A DNA stretch of 64,000 nucleotides from JADJPO01 sp963724535 (GCA_963724535.1 CAVRVD010000015.1:335968-399967), one strand, 5' to 3'. Positions 1 through 8,534 are shown, counted from the first letter of the stretch. A program made the numbers and translations. Notes: generated by a model from the sequence alone, not told the origin.

Positions 1-1466
1 CGACCGCGCCGATGGAGCCCTCCCCATACCTGCCCACCTCCCGCCGGTTCACCAACCCGATCTACCTGCGGCTCGAGCAGGTGCCCGAGTACGCCCAGCT
101 GAACCCCTCGGACCGCACCGAGGTGGAGAAGCTGCGGGCCGAGCTCCGGGCGACGACGGCCACCAGCGACACCATCGACCGGGACGCCGCGTGGTCGGCC
201 AAGCGAGCGGCGTTGGAGCTGCTCTTCGCCGTCCCGCGCAGCGACGGTCGCGAGCTGGCGCTGCGCGCCTACACCCGCCGCGAGGGCAAGGGCCTGGAGG
301 ACTACGCGACCTGGTGCGCGCTCGCCGAGGTGCACGGCAGCCTCACTGCCCAGTGGCCGGCCGAGCTGCGCCACCCGGACGCCCCGGCCGTACGCGCCTT
401 CCGCGAGGACCGGCGGGACCGGGTCGACTTCCACGCCTGGCTGCAGTGGCTGCTCGACGAGCAGCTGGCCTGGACCCAGACCCAGGCCCGGCGCGCCGGC
501 ATGTCGATCGGTGTGATGCACGACCTGGCCGTCGGGGTGCACCCGCAGGGCGCCGACGCCTGGGCCCTGCAGGACGTCTTCGCCGTCGGGGTGGCGGTCG
601 GCGCCCCGCCGGACGCCTACAACCAGTCCGGCCAGTCCTGGGCGCAGCCACCGTGGCGTCCGGACCGGCTCGCCGAGCAGGCCTATGCCCCGTTCCGGGC
701 CATGGTGTCCACGGTGCTGCGCAATGCCGGCGGGGTGCGGATCGACCACATCATCGGCCTGTTCCGGCTGTGGTGGATCCCCGAAGGGGCCGCACCGGCT
801 GAGGGCACCTACGTGCGCTACGACCACCATGCGCTGGTCGGCATCCTGGCACTGGAGGCACACCGGGCCGGCGCGGTGGTGGTCGGTGAGGACCTCGGCA
901 CGGTCGAGCCGATGGCCCGGGACTACCTGCGACGCAGGGGGATCCTCGGCACGTCGATCCTGTGGTTCGAGTCCGACTACGAGGCCGGCGGCGGTCCGCT
1001 GGCCGCGCAGCGGTGGCGCGAGTACTGCATGGCCTCGGTGACCACCCACGACCTGCCACCCACCGCGGGGTACCTGGACGGCGAGCACGTTCGGCTGCGC
1101 CACCGGCTCGGTCTGCTCACCCGTTCTCTGGCGGAGGAGCTCCAGGTGGACGCTGCCGACCGCTCGGGCTGGCTGGCCGAGCTGCGGCGGCGAGGCGCAT
1201 TGGCGGACGACGCCGGTGCGGACGACGCCGAGCAGACGGTGCTGGCCCTGCACCGCTACCTGACCTGGACACCGTCCCGACTGCTCTGCGCCTCGCTCAC
1301 CGATCTGGTCGGCGACCGGCGTACCCAGAACCAGCCCGGCACCGTCGACGAGTACCCGAACTGGCGGGTGCCGCTGACCGGCCCGGACGGCGAGCCGCTG
1401 CTGCTCGAGGACGTGTTCACCAGCCCCCGGGCTCGAGCAGTGGCCGAGGTGCTGCGGCTGAGCTGA
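1..1466 (+). CDS. malQ: 4-alpha-glucanotransferase (amylomaltase), 5'-truncated by window edge
   Basis: This enzyme transfers alpha-1,4-glucan segments between malto-oligosaccharides in the cytoplasm, in glycogen/maltodextrin metabolism. The reading frame is already open at base 3 and the MEPSPYLPTSRRF stretch at base 12 is an internal GH77 motif, so the true start lies outside the window. About 485 residues are visible, against roughly 700 for actinobacterial MalQ, which usually carry an extra N-terminal domain. GH77 catalytic motifs are visible: GGVRIDHIIGLFRLWW (nucleophile Asp, about residue 244 from base 12), VVGEDLGTV (acid/base Glu, about 292) and TTHDLPPTAGY (third Asp, about 345). 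The product ends normally with TGA. The next gene starts 72 bases downstream behind its own operator, so the two are probably separate transcripts. Identification is firm from the three motifs. Confidence 0.93.
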   Translation, partial: TAPMEPSPYLPTSRRFTNPIYLRLEQVPEYAQLNPSDRTEVEKLRAELRATTATSDTIDRDAAWSAKRAALELLFAVPRSDGRELALRAYTRREGKGLEDYATWCALAEVHGSLTAQWPAELRHPDAPAVRAFREDRRDRVDFHAWLQWLLDEQLAWTQTQARRAGMSIGVMHDLAVGVHPQGADAWALQDVFAVGVAVGAPPDAYNQSGQSWAQPPWRPDRLAEQAYAPFRAMVSTVLRNAGGVRIDHIIGLFRLWWIPEGAAPAEGTYVRYDHHALVGILALEAHRAGAVVVGEDLGTVEPMARDYLRRRGILGTSILWFESDYEAGGGPLAAQRWREYCMASVTTHDLPPTAGYLDGEHVRLRHRLGLLTRSLAEELQVDAADRSGWLAELRRRGALADDAGADDAEQTVLALHRYLTWTPSRLLCASLTDLVGDRRTQNQPGTVDEYPNWRVPLTGPDGEPLLLEDVFTSPRARAVAEVLRLS

Positions 1467-1511
1467 GGACCCACCCGTGCGGGCACGCTCGGGACCAACG
1501 GCGCGCAGGCC

Positions 1512-1531
1512 CAATACCCCTGTGGGTATTG
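1512..1531. promoter_or_regulatory. CsoR/CstR-type operator overlapping a candidate -10 box
   Basis: CAATACCC and GGGTATTG form a perfect 8-bp inverted repeat around a CTGT centre. The TACCC-N-GGGTA core matches operators used by CsoR/RcnR-family metal or persulfide sensors. The right arm contains TATTGT (1527-1532), a plausible -10 box. The ATG follows after six bases, so the transcript may be leaderless and repressor binding would cover the promoter. No CsoR-family gene is visible in the window. A second site of the same type lies at 48788-48806. Confidence 0.7.
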
Positions 1532-1538
1532 TCGAGGC

Positions 1539-1904
1539 ATGTCCAGCCACGACCACGGCCAGGCCGTCCTCAACGAGCTCCTCCCACTGACCCGCGAGCT
1601 GCGTCGGGCGATCCCCGACGTGTACGCCGGGTTCCGCGACCTGCACCACGCCGCCTTCGCACCGGGCGCCCTCGACGCGAAGACCAAGGAACTGATCGCG
1701 ATGGCGATCTCGGTGTCTGAGCAGTGCGACGGGTGCATCGCCTCGCACGCCCGCGGCGCGGCCAAGGCCGGCGCGACCAAGCAGGAGGCGGCCGAGACCA
1801 TCGGGGTGGCAATCCTCATGCAGGGCGGTCCGGCCACGATCTACGGGCCACGGGCCTACGCGGCGTTCTGCGAGTTCGCCGACGAGGGCGCGCCGCCGTC
1901 GTAG
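1539..1904 (+). CDS. Carboxymuconolactone decarboxylase / AhpD-like family protein
   Basis: This is a 121-residue cytoplasmic protein of the CMD/AhpD fold. It has the redox motif EQCDGCIASH (Cys63-x2-Cys66-x3-His70) that in AhpD relatives forms a peroxidatic/disulfide centre. Single-domain members often act as thiol-based peroxidase or persulfide-handling proteins; the substrate here is unknown. I chose the ATG at 1539 because the operator and candidate -10 box sit directly upstream and no other start fits. A strong inverted repeat behind the stop ends the gene. The CsoR/CstR-like operator suggests induction by copper or reactive sulfur, which would suit a thiol-redox protein. That regulatory link is inference. 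Confidence 0.85.
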   Translation: MSSHDHGQAVLNELLPLTRELRRAIPDVYAGFRDLHHAAFAPGALDAKTKELIAMAISVSEQCDGCIASHARGAAKAGATKQEAAETIGVAILMQGGPATIYGPRAYAAFCEFADEGAPPS

Positions 1905-1921
1905 TCGTCAGGCCACCTCTG

Positions 1922-1982
1922 CGCCAAAGACCCGAAACGGTTGTCCTCCCCGGCGTGTTGAAGCCGTTTCGGGTCTTTGGCG
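1922..1982. terminator. Bidirectional terminator between convergent genes
   Basis: A perfect 19-bp inverted repeat (1922-1940 and 1964-1982) encloses a 23-base loop between two convergent stops at 1904 and 2007. There is no long T-run on either strand, which is usual in GC-rich actinobacteria. The position and stem strength support a bidirectional terminator. Confidence 0.8.
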
Positions 1983-2006
1983 GTCCACTGGTCAAGCGGC
2001 CGGCGG

Positions 2007-3551
2007 TCAGCTGCCGAGGCTGTCGCTGAGCTCCTCGGCGGGGGGCTGCAGCACCTCTTGCCAGGTCGGGAAGCCCTGCACCTGGTCGGCAAGCACCCCG
2101 ATGTGGATCCCCGCCCGGACGGCGAGACCCAACTGCCCGCCCCAGGAGTCGGCCGCTGGGCCGACGGCGGCCGCTCCGACCACCCGGCCCGAGCCGGACT
2201 CGACGACCAGCTCCACGCGACCCAGCTCGCCGTCCACGGTTCCGGCCTGCTGCTCGACGAACGCCCGGCCGGTCTGCTCCAGGGCGAGGCCGGCAGTGCG
2301 CACCTCCGTTGCGCCAGCACCGGCGCCGGCGGCCGTCGTCCGGCCCACGCCGTACACCGCGGGATGGGTGTAGAGCACCCGGGGGACGCCGGAGTAGTCG
2401 GCGTCGTGACCGCGGCCGAGCAGGTGCGCGGCGACGATCCGGCCCTGGTAGGTCGCGGTGTGGGTGAACGGGGCGAGACCGGTGACGTCGCCGACGGCGA
2501 AGACGTCGTCCAGGGGCTGCCCGTCCGGGGCGCGCCGGACCCGGCACCGGGCGTCGACGGCGAGCGGTTCGCCGTCCTCGACGTGCACGCCGAGCACCTC
2601 CAGTCCCAGACCCGCAGACCGCGGACGGCGACCGGTCGCCACCAGGACCCGGTCGGCCTCGACCGCCGATGCGTCGGACAGATGCACCCGCACACCGGCG
2701 TCGACCGGCTCGGCGCGCTCGGCGGCCACGGCGACGCGGACGTCGACCCCGTTGCCGCGCAGCACCCCTGCCAGGTGCTCACCCACCCAGTCCGGCTCGG
2801 TGGACAGCAGCCTGCGCTCGGTCTCGACCAGCGTCACCGCCACCCCGAAGGCGGCGTACACCTGGGACAGCTCGCAACCCACCGCACCACCACCGAGGAC
2901 GACCAGGCGGGCCGGCCGCTCGTCGGTCGACAGGGCCTGCTCGGGCCACCAGGTGGGGACGTGGTCGAGCCCGTCGACGGGGGGCCGAACCACCTGCGCG
3001 CCGACCCCGATCACGAGCGCCCGACGCCAGGAGAGCCGGCGTGGCGCGGCGCCGCCCGCATCGACGGTGACGACGCCGCCGGGGCCGGAGGGGTCCCGCT
3101 CGGTGACGCGGCCCCGACCCCGGACGACCCTCACCCCGCGGTCGGCGAGGGCGGTGGCGGCGCCGCTGTCGTCGCGCTGCTCCGCCGCCGCATCGCGAGC
3201 CCGGACGGCGGCCCGCCAGGCCGACGCGTGGTCGGCCGGGTCAGGATGGGCTGGGTCCGGATCGGCGTCGGTACCCGACCGGCGGCCGGAGAGCAGTCCG
3301 TTGCGGTGCCGGGCGGCGGCGAGCAGCATCGCCTTGCTCGGGACGCAGGCCACGTACGGGCAGATGCCGCCGACCCGGTCGGCCTCGACGGCCGCGACCC
3401 GCCAACCGGCGTCGGCGAGCCGGCCGGCGACCACCTCCCCGCCGGAACCGACGCCGAGCACCACGGCGTCGAACACCTCGTCGGGAGACGTGTGATCGAG
3501 GCTGGTCTGATCGAGGCTGGTCTGATCGTTGCTGGGCACGTCGTTCGGCAT
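2007..3551 (-). CDS. FAD-dependent pyridine nucleotide-disulfide oxidoreductase (lipoamide dehydrogenase/mercuric reductase superfamily)
   Basis: The 514-residue protein has an FAD-binding glycine motif VLGVGSGGE (about residue 32). The redox cysteines are in GGICPYVACVPSK (Cys64 and Cys69, spaced CxxxxC as in class I reductases). An NAD(P)-binding motif VVLGGGAVGCELSQVY lies in the middle, with an FAVGDVTG segment and a C-terminal dimerisation domain. It should reduce a small disulfide with NAD(P)H. The substrate cannot be read; an active-site loop with PYVAC rather than LNVGC marks a side branch rather than pyruvate-dehydrogenase E3. The N-terminus contains a short repeated SLDQT/SLDHT segment from a duplicated 15-bp DNA unit (about 3494-3531), so the true start may be the later methionine region or this ATG. 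It is convergent with the CMD gene. Confidence 0.85.
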   Translation of the reverse strand: MPNDVPSNDQTSLDQTSLDHTSPDEVFDAVVLGVGSGGEVVAGRLADAGWRVAAVEADRVGGICPYVACVPSKAMLLAAARHRNGLLSGRRSGTDADPDPAHPDPADHASAWRAAVRARDAAAEQRDDSGAATALADRGVRVVRGRGRVTERDPSGPGGVVTVDAGGAAPRRLSWRRALVIGVGAQVVRPPVDGLDHVPTWWPEQALSTDERPARLVVLGGGAVGCELSQVYAAFGVAVTLVETERRLLSTEPDWVGEHLAGVLRGNGVDVRVAVAAERAEPVDAGVRVHLSDASAVEADRVLVATGRRPRSAGLGLEVLGVHVEDGEPLAVDARCRVRRAPDGQPLDDVFAVGDVTGLAPFTHTATYQGRIVAAHLLGRGHDADYSGVPRVLYTHPAVYGVGRTTAAGAGAGATEVRTAGLALEQTGRAFVEQQAGTVDGELGRVELVVESGSGRVVGAAAVGPAADSWGGQLGLAVRAGIHIGVLADQVQGFPTWQEVLQPPAEELSDSLGS

Positions 3552-3640
3552 GGGCCCATGCTCGCGGGTCCGGCCGGGTCAAACCACTCGAGTGTCGAAC
3601 CCGTTCGACAGAGTCGACCTCGCCGCGGCACCCGGCCGGT

Positions 3641-4060
3641 TCAGCTCGGCGCGTCGACCGGTTGGAACAGGGCCACGCTCGCCACGGCGGCGAGCACTCC
3701 GGCCCCCAAGCTGAGCACCAGGCCCGGCCCGGGCAGCCAGCCCGCCGTGCCGACCAGGCGCAGCAGGTGCAGGACCTGCCACAGCGGCAGGACGATCCCG
3801 GCCACGGCGAGCAGCGCACCTTGCACCGCCGCCAGCCGGCGCTTCGGGATCAGCGCCCCGGCCAGGGCGAGCATCGCGGCGTAGGCGACCCACAGTCCGC
3901 CGCCGCGCACGCCGGAGACGTTGCCGACCCCGGTCATGACCCACGGCAGCAGACCCCCGAAGACCCCCATCCCAGAGGCGAGGAGCAGACGCCGGCGTGC
4001 CGGCTCCATCCGCCGTCGGGCCCGGGCCGAACCGGTGGATGCGGACGAGGGCTGGCCCAT
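3641..4060 (-). CDS. Hypothetical four-helix membrane protein
   Basis: This 139-residue protein has a basic N-terminus followed by about four hydrophobic segments (near residues 27-47, 56-72, 79-97 and 109-131). No catalytic motif is recognisable. It is encoded upstream of, and on the same strand as, the disulfide reductase, 89 bases from that gene's start, so the two may be co-transcribed. I do not recognise the family, and function is unknown. Confidence 0.6.
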   Translation of the reverse strand: MGQPSSASTGSARARRRMEPARRRLLLASGMGVFGGLLPWVMTGVGNVSGVRGGGLWVAYAAMLALAGALIPKRRLAAVQGALLAVAGIVLPLWQVLHLLRLVGTAGWLPGPGLVLSLGAGVLAAVASVALFQPVDAPS

Positions 4061-4365
4061 GCAGGGATGCTAGGCGCCCCACCCGCGCAGCCGGGGGACG
4101 ACGTTCCGCCGAATGGCGGTATCGGCACGACGAACGGCCAATCACGCGCGATGAACGGCGTCGCCGCGATGGCCCAGCGGCTGGGCACGCCGCTCATCGC
4201 GGCAGACCGACCGTTCACCCGATGCCAGGTCACCGCCCGGCGCGGGATGTGACCGAGTGCACAACGACCATTGCTGCCCGCCCAGGGGGAGTGTTTGATG
4301 GCCGAGATCCGGTCTGGCCCGAACCGTGCAACGAGGCACGGACCCTTTGGAGGAGGCGAGCTCCT
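4061..4365. other. Intergenic region upstream of the symporter operon, with a possible overlapping leader ORF
   Basis: This stretch of about 300 bases separates divergent genes. I see no inverted repeat or RNA gene. An AGGGGGAG sequence is followed by an ATG at 4298 that opens a 38-codon frame ending at 4414, overlapping the start of the symporter small subunit. It could be a leader peptide, but GC-rich DNA gives such frames by chance. Confidence 0.25.
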
Positions 4366-4644
4366 ATGGACGACCGACAGCGCCGGGAGTACTGGCGCAA
4401 GAACCTTAGACTGATGGCGATCCTGCTGACCGTCTGGGCGCTGGTGTCATACGGCGCCGGGATCGTGTTCGTGGACGCCCTGAACAACCTGAGCTTCATC
4501 GGGTTCCCGCTCGGCTTCTGGTTCGCCCAGCAGGGATCCCTGATCACCTTCGTCATCCTGATCGCCATCTACGTGTGGCAGATGGACAAGCTCGACGCCT
4601 CGTATGGCATCGACGAGTACGAGGGCGAGGTGCATCACCCGTGA
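4366..4644 (+). CDS. DUF4212 family small subunit of sodium/solute symporter
   Basis: A 92-residue inner-membrane protein with two transmembrane helices (about residues 15-36 and 54-74). The N-terminus MDDRQRREYWRKNLRLM is typical of DUF4212 small subunits that pair with SSS-family transporters. The ATG at 4366 is preceded by GGAGGAGGCGAG (Shine-Dalgarno). The stop overlaps the GTG of the large transporter subunit (GTGA at 4641-4644), so the two products should be made stoichiometrically. Identification rests on the sequence pattern and the invariable pairing with the next gene. Confidence 0.88.
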   Translation: MDDRQRREYWRKNLRLMAILLTVWALVSYGAGIVFVDALNNLSFIGFPLGFWFAQQGSLITFVILIAIYVWQMDKLDASYGIDEYEGEVHHP

Positions 4645-6341
4645 GCGACATCCAGATCTGGACGCTGGTCTTCGCGGTCCTCACCTTCAGCCTGTACATC
4701 GTCATCGCCTACCGCAGCCGGGTCTCGGACACCTCGGGCTTCTACGTCGCCGGGGGTGGCATCCCGGCACCTGCGAACGGGGCGGCCATCGCAGCGGACT
4801 GGATGAGCGCCGCGTCGTTCATCTCGCTGGCCGGCATCGTGGCCTTCGCGGGCAACGGCTACGGCGGCTCGGTCTACCTGATGGGTTGGACCGGCGGCTA
4901 CGTGCTGCTGGCCCTGCTGCTCGCTCCGTACCTGCGCAAGTTCGGCAAGTACACGATCCCCGACTTCGTCGGTGACCGGTACAACGAGACCGCTCGTCTG
5001 GTCGCCGTCATCGCGGCCATCGTCGTCTCGTTCGTCTACGTCGCCGGTCAGATGGCCGGCGTCGGTGTCGTCTTCACCCGGTTCCTCGGGGTGGACAAGA
5101 CCACCGGCGTCATCATCGGGATGGCGATCGTGTTCTTCTACGCGGTGCTGGGCGGCATGAAGGGGATCACCTGGACCCAGGTGACCCAGTACACGGTGCT
5201 GATCATCGCCTACCTGATCCCCGCCGTCGCGGTGTCCCAGCAGGTCACCGGGGTGCCGCTTCCGCAGATCGGGTTCGGTCGGATCCTGGACGAGCTCAAC
5301 GGGCTGCAGGCCGACCTCGGCTTCGCCAGCTACACCGAGGCGTTCACCAAGACGTCCATGCCGAACATGATCCTGATCACCGCGGCGCTGATGTTCGGCA
5401 CCGCCGGCCTGCCGCACGTCATCGTCCGCTTCTACACCGCCAAGTCGGTGCGGGCGGCGCGGTTCTCGGCGCTGTGGGCGCTGTTCTTCATCTCGCTGCT
5501 CTACACCACCGCGCCGTCCGTGGCGGCGTTCTCGAAGCTGCAGATCATCCAGGACATCGACGCGGGCGGTAACGGCGTCACCCTGGCGAGCGCTCCGTCG
5601 TGGTTCTCCACCTGGGCCGACGTCGGGCTGATCACCGCGGCGGACACGACGCCACTGGTGGCCGACCAGGTCTACCGGTTCGCTGACGTGGCGATCAACA
5701 ACGACATCATCGTGCTGGCCAGCCCGGAGATCGGTGGCCTGCCGGCTCCGGTCGTCGGCCTGGTGGCGGCGGGCGCCCTCGCGGCCGCGCTGTCCACGGC
5801 ATCCGGTCTGTTGCTGGTGATCTCCTCCTCGGTCGCCAACGACGTCTACTACAAGAGGATCAACCCGACCGCCAGCGAGAGCAACCAGCTGATGGTCGGC
5901 CGGATCGCGATGGCTGGGGCCATCGTCGTGGCCGGCTACCTGGGCATCAACCCGCCCGGGTTCGTGGCCCAAGTGGTGGCCCTGGCGTTCGGCCTGGCAG
6001 CCGCGAGCTTCTTCCCGACGTTGGTGCTCGGCATCTTCTGGAAGAACTGCACCGCTATCGGAGCCATGGCCGGTATGGTCTCCGGCCTGGCCGTGACGTT
6101 GGCGTACATGCTCTGGACGATCGACATCTACGGGAACTCGGACGGCATCTGGGGCATCCCCGAGACCGGGTTCGGGACGATCGGCATGCTCATCAACTTC
6201 GCCGTGACGATCATCGTGTCGCAGTTCACGCCGAAGCCGTCGGCGATCATGCAGGAGCTGGTCGAGGAGATCCGCTATCCCGGCCGGACCACCCTGGTGG
6301 CCAAGCACGCCGAGGGCGAGCTCGGCGGTGGCGCGCACTGA
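4641..6341 (+). CDS. Sodium:solute symporter (SSS family, acetate permease-like large subunit)
   Basis: This 566-residue polytopic membrane protein has about 13 hydrophobic segments. It carries the SSS signature region FYVAGGGIPAPANGAAIAAD near the N-terminus and YVAGQMAGVGVVFTRFLG in helix 4. It resembles ActP-type carriers that take up acetate or other short monocarboxylates with Na+. The start is GTG 4641, overlapping the small subunit's stop; an upstream in-frame start would overlap that gene extensively and is unlikely. A GC-rich hairpin follows the stop. Substrate is inferred from family resemblance only. Confidence 0.88.
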   Translation: MSDIQIWTLVFAVLTFSLYIVIAYRSRVSDTSGFYVAGGGIPAPANGAAIAADWMSAASFISLAGIVAFAGNGYGGSVYLMGWTGGYVLLALLLAPYLRKFGKYTIPDFVGDRYNETARLVAVIAAIVVSFVYVAGQMAGVGVVFTRFLGVDKTTGVIIGMAIVFFYAVLGGMKGITWTQVTQYTVLIIAYLIPAVAVSQQVTGVPLPQIGFGRILDELNGLQADLGFASYTEAFTKTSMPNMILITAALMFGTAGLPHVIVRFYTAKSVRAARFSALWALFFISLLYTTAPSVAAFSKLQIIQDIDAGGNGVTLASAPSWFSTWADVGLITAADTTPLVADQVYRFADVAINNDIIVLASPEIGGLPAPVVGLVAAGALAAALSTASGLLLVISSSVANDVYYKRINPTASESNQLMVGRIAMAGAIVVAGYLGINPPGFVAQVVALAFGLAAASFFPTLVLGIFWKNCTAIGAMAGMVSGLAVTLAYMLWTIDIYGNSDGIWGIPETGFGTIGMLINFAVTIIVSQFTPKPSAIMQELVEEIRYPGRTTLVAKHAEGELGGGAH

Positions 6342-6362
6342 CGCGCTGACCGAAAGGACGGC

Positions 6363-6396
6363 GACCGGCCGGTGACCCTGGGGTCACCGGCCGGTC
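6363..6396 (+). terminator. Hairpin terminator after the symporter operon
   Basis: A perfect 15-bp inverted repeat (6363-6377 and 6382-6396) with a 4-base CTGG loop begins 21 bases after the symporter stop. The T-run behind it is weak (GGTTTG). Confidence 0.7.
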
Positions 6397-6496
6397 GACC
6401 GGTTTGCCTGGCGGGTACCGGCCCGAGGTGACCGGGTAGGGTCGCGCAGGTCGATGTCCGGTTCACACCGGATCGTCCTCGATACCAGGGGGTTCC

Positions 6497-7009
6497 ATGG
6501 CGAGGAGCCCTGTCGTCCTCATGGAGCAGCTGCACGAGGATCATGCCCCGGCCCTATGGGAGCACTGCCTGCGACTGACCGGCTACAACCGGGCCCGCGC
6601 CGAGGACGTGGCCCAGGAGACCCTGCTGCGGGCCTGGCGCAACCTGGGACGGCTGGACGAGTCCCGGGGGTCGGTCAGGTCGTGGCTGTTCACCGTCGCC
6701 CGCAACATCGTCATCGACGAGTGGCGCTCCAGCCGCTCGCGGGGGGAGCTGCTGTACGCCGAGGTTCCGGAGACCGCCGAGCAGACCGATCGAACCGAAC
6801 AGCTGCTCCAGTCGTGGGTCATATCGGAGGCGCTGGGCACACTGTCTGCCGAGCATCGAGCCGTGATCGCCGAGTGCTACTACGGCGGCGCCTCCGTCGC
6901 CGAGGCCTCGGCGCGGCTCGGGATCCCGGAGGGCACGGTGAAGTCGCGAACGCACTACGCCCTGCGCGCCCTGCGACTAACCCTGCAGGAACGGGGCATC
7001 GAGTCATGA
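6497..7009 (+). CDS. ECF-type RNA polymerase sigma factor
   Basis: A 170-residue group IV sigma factor. Region 2 is visible in ARAEDVAQETLLRAWRNL and SWLFTVARNIVIDEWR, and region 4 in LSAEHRAVIAECYYGG followed by the helix-turn-helix LGIPEGTVKSRTHYALRAL. The ATG at 6497 has AGGGGG five bases upstream. Its stop overlaps the ATG of a zinc-finger anti-sigma factor (ATGA at 7006-7009), the standard arrangement for a sigma factor held inactive until an envelope or redox signal. It resembles the mycobacterial SigL group. The regulon cannot be inferred from the window. Confidence 0.92.
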   Translation: MARSPVVLMEQLHEDHAPALWEHCLRLTGYNRARAEDVAQETLLRAWRNLGRLDESRGSVRSWLFTVARNIVIDEWRSSRSRGELLYAEVPETAEQTDRTEQLLQSWVISEALGTLSAEHRAVIAECYYGGASVAEASARLGIPEGTVKSRTHYALRALRLTLQERGIES

Positions 7010-7755
7010 CCTGCCGGTTCTCGCACCTGGACGGCTCCTACGTGCTCGGTGCACTGTCCCCGGCCGAGCGCGCCGCGTACCAGCGGCATCTGCCCGACTG
7101 CGCCGAGTGCACCCGGGCGGTCGACGAGCTCGCCGGCCTGCCCACCCTCCTGGCCCGGGTTCCGGTCGGCGATCCGCACCGACCCGGCGCAGGACCGCCG
7201 CCGACCCTGCTGCCCGCGCTGGTGCGCCAGGTGCGGCTCTCGACCCGGCGCCGGACGGCGGCGGTCGCTGCCGTGGCCGCCGCCGGCGGCGCCGTCCTGG
7301 CCCTGGCCACGCTGTCGATCAGTTCTGCCCTCGACCGGGACGCCGCGACCACGGCCGCCGGGCCGACCGCCACACCCTCCAGCAGCCTGCCGTCGGCGAC
7401 CGGCGCCCGGCGGCTGACGACGGGCGACGGCGGACCGGTCACCGCCGACGTCGCCCTGACCGGCGTGCCCTGGGGGACCCGGCTCGACCTGGTCTGCACC
7501 TGGCGCCCCGGTGCCGACGTCGGGGGGGACGGCGGGGCGCCGGCCACCGACGCCGCAGGCGCAGGGGCGCCGGCCGCGGAGGTCTACGTGCTCGTCGTCC
7601 GCACCCGCGGCGGCGCCCTGGAACAGGTCGGCACCTGGCACCCACTGCCCGACCGGACCATGCGCCTGAGCGCGGGGACCGCGGTCCCCGTCCAGGACAT
7701 CACCGCGGTCGAGGTGCACGAGGACGGCGAGCTGGTGGCGACCCTAGCCGGGTAG
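7006..7755 (+). CDS. Membrane anti-sigma factor with zinc-finger (zf-HC2) domain
   Basis: This 249-residue protein is translationally coupled to the sigma gene. The cytoplasmic N-terminus holds the His-x3-Cys-x2-Cys motif AYQRHLPDCAECTRAV (about residues 25-40) of zinc-binding anti-sigma domains. One transmembrane helix follows at about 83-104 (AVAAVAAAGGAVLALATLS). A C-terminal extracytoplasmic domain of about 140 residues resembles the putative sensor part of anti-SigL proteins. It should sequester the preceding sigma factor at the membrane. Its 3' end overlaps the end of the convergent phosphatidyltransferase gene by 12 bases. Confidence 0.88.
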   Translation: MTCRFSHLDGSYVLGALSPAERAAYQRHLPDCAECTRAVDELAGLPTLLARVPVGDPHRPGAGPPPTLLPALVRQVRLSTRRRTAAVAAVAAAGGAVLALATLSISSALDRDAATTAAGPTATPSSSLPSATGARRLTTGDGGPVTADVALTGVPWGTRLDLVCTWRPGADVGGDGGAPATDAAGAGAPAAEVYVLVVRTRGGALEQVGTWHPLPDRTMRLSAGTAVPVQDITAVEVHEDGELVATLAG

Positions 7756-8505
7756 CCGCACCGTGGGCCCGGCCCGTTCGGCGCCGCGACGCTCCAGCTC
7801 CACGACGTCCCGGCCGAACGAGGCGGTCAGCAGCGCCAACGCCACAGCGAGCCCGGCCCGCGCCGCCTCGACCGGGACGACCGGGGCGAGGGCCACCCCC
7901 AGAAACACCGCCTGCGCAGCTGCCACCACCCGCCGGAACCGGCTGAACGCCAGGGGCTCACGCAGCCGCGGGCGCAGCGCGCCGGCGACTCCGAACGCGT
8001 ACCGCAGCAGACCGATGGCCAAGACCCACCACCCGACGGTCGGGACCAACGCCACCGAGAGCACCAGGTACACCGCGGCGTCCAGCTCGCCGTCCAACCG
8101 GCCGCCGGCGGCGGACGCCGTACCGGTCCGCCGGGCGACGACACCATCCGCCGCATCGAGCAGCAGGGTGGTCGCCGCCAGGAGCAGGAACGGCCACGAC
8201 CGGGCCGCCAGGTCACCGGTCACGATCGCGGCGGCCAGCGTGGCGCAGCCCGCGGCCAGGACCGCGCGGACCAGGCTGACCCGGTCGGCCGGACCGCTCC
8301 ACCGTCCGCGTCGGCGCACCATCGAGGCCCCCGCCGCGACGACGATCCCGATGCCGGCGACGGCCCCGGCGAGCGCCGGGACAGAGCGCAGAGCGACCGT
8401 CAGCGGCAGGCAGAGGGCCGCCGCGGCGGCGGCGGCCACCCCGGCATCGCGCACCGCCGTCCCGACGGGTCGCGTCGCCGGGTACGGTCCCCAGGCCTCG
8501 ATCAT
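7744..8505 (-). CDS. CDP-alcohol phosphatidyltransferase family membrane enzyme
   Basis: This is a 253-residue integral membrane enzyme. It carries the complete CDP-alcohol transferase signature: Asp117-x2-Asp120-Gly121-x2-Ala124-Arg125-x8-Gly134-x3-Asp138-x3-Asp142. Such enzymes transfer a phosphoalcohol from a CDP donor to an alcohol acceptor, making phospholipids or soluble phosphodiesters. The acceptor here is unknown. I chose ATG 8505 because the longer frame to 8598 would overlap the divergent dehydrogenase gene. It lies 29 bases from that gene's start, so the two probably share a divergent promoter. That ties this enzyme to the pteridine-like cluster to the right. Confidence 0.85.
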   Translation of the reverse strand: MIEAWGPYPATRPVGTAVRDAGVAAAAAAALCLPLTVALRSVPALAGAVAGIGIVVAAGASMVRRRGRWSGPADRVSLVRAVLAAGCATLAAAIVTGDLAARSWPFLLLAATTLLLDAADGVVARRTGTASAAGGRLDGELDAAVYLVLSVALVPTVGWWVLAIGLLRYAFGVAGALRPRLREPLAFSRFRRVVAAAQAVFLGVALAPVVPVEAARAGLAVALALLTASFGRDVVELERRGAERAGPTVRLPG

Positions 8506-8534
8506 CGCCCTGCCCCGTCGTAGCGTGAGCCGCC

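Noticed and set aside
1977..3884. Long plus-strand frame (635 codons) across the disulfide reductase
   Set aside because: It is antisense to a gene with clear FAD, redox-Cys and NAD motifs; it has low-complexity composition and no recognisable domain. Such mirror frames are common in GC-rich DNA.
4635..6338. Minus-strand 567-codon frame opposite the symporter
   Set aside because: The sense strand encodes an unmistakable SSS transporter; the antisense frame is Arg/Asp/Gly/Gln-rich without motifs.
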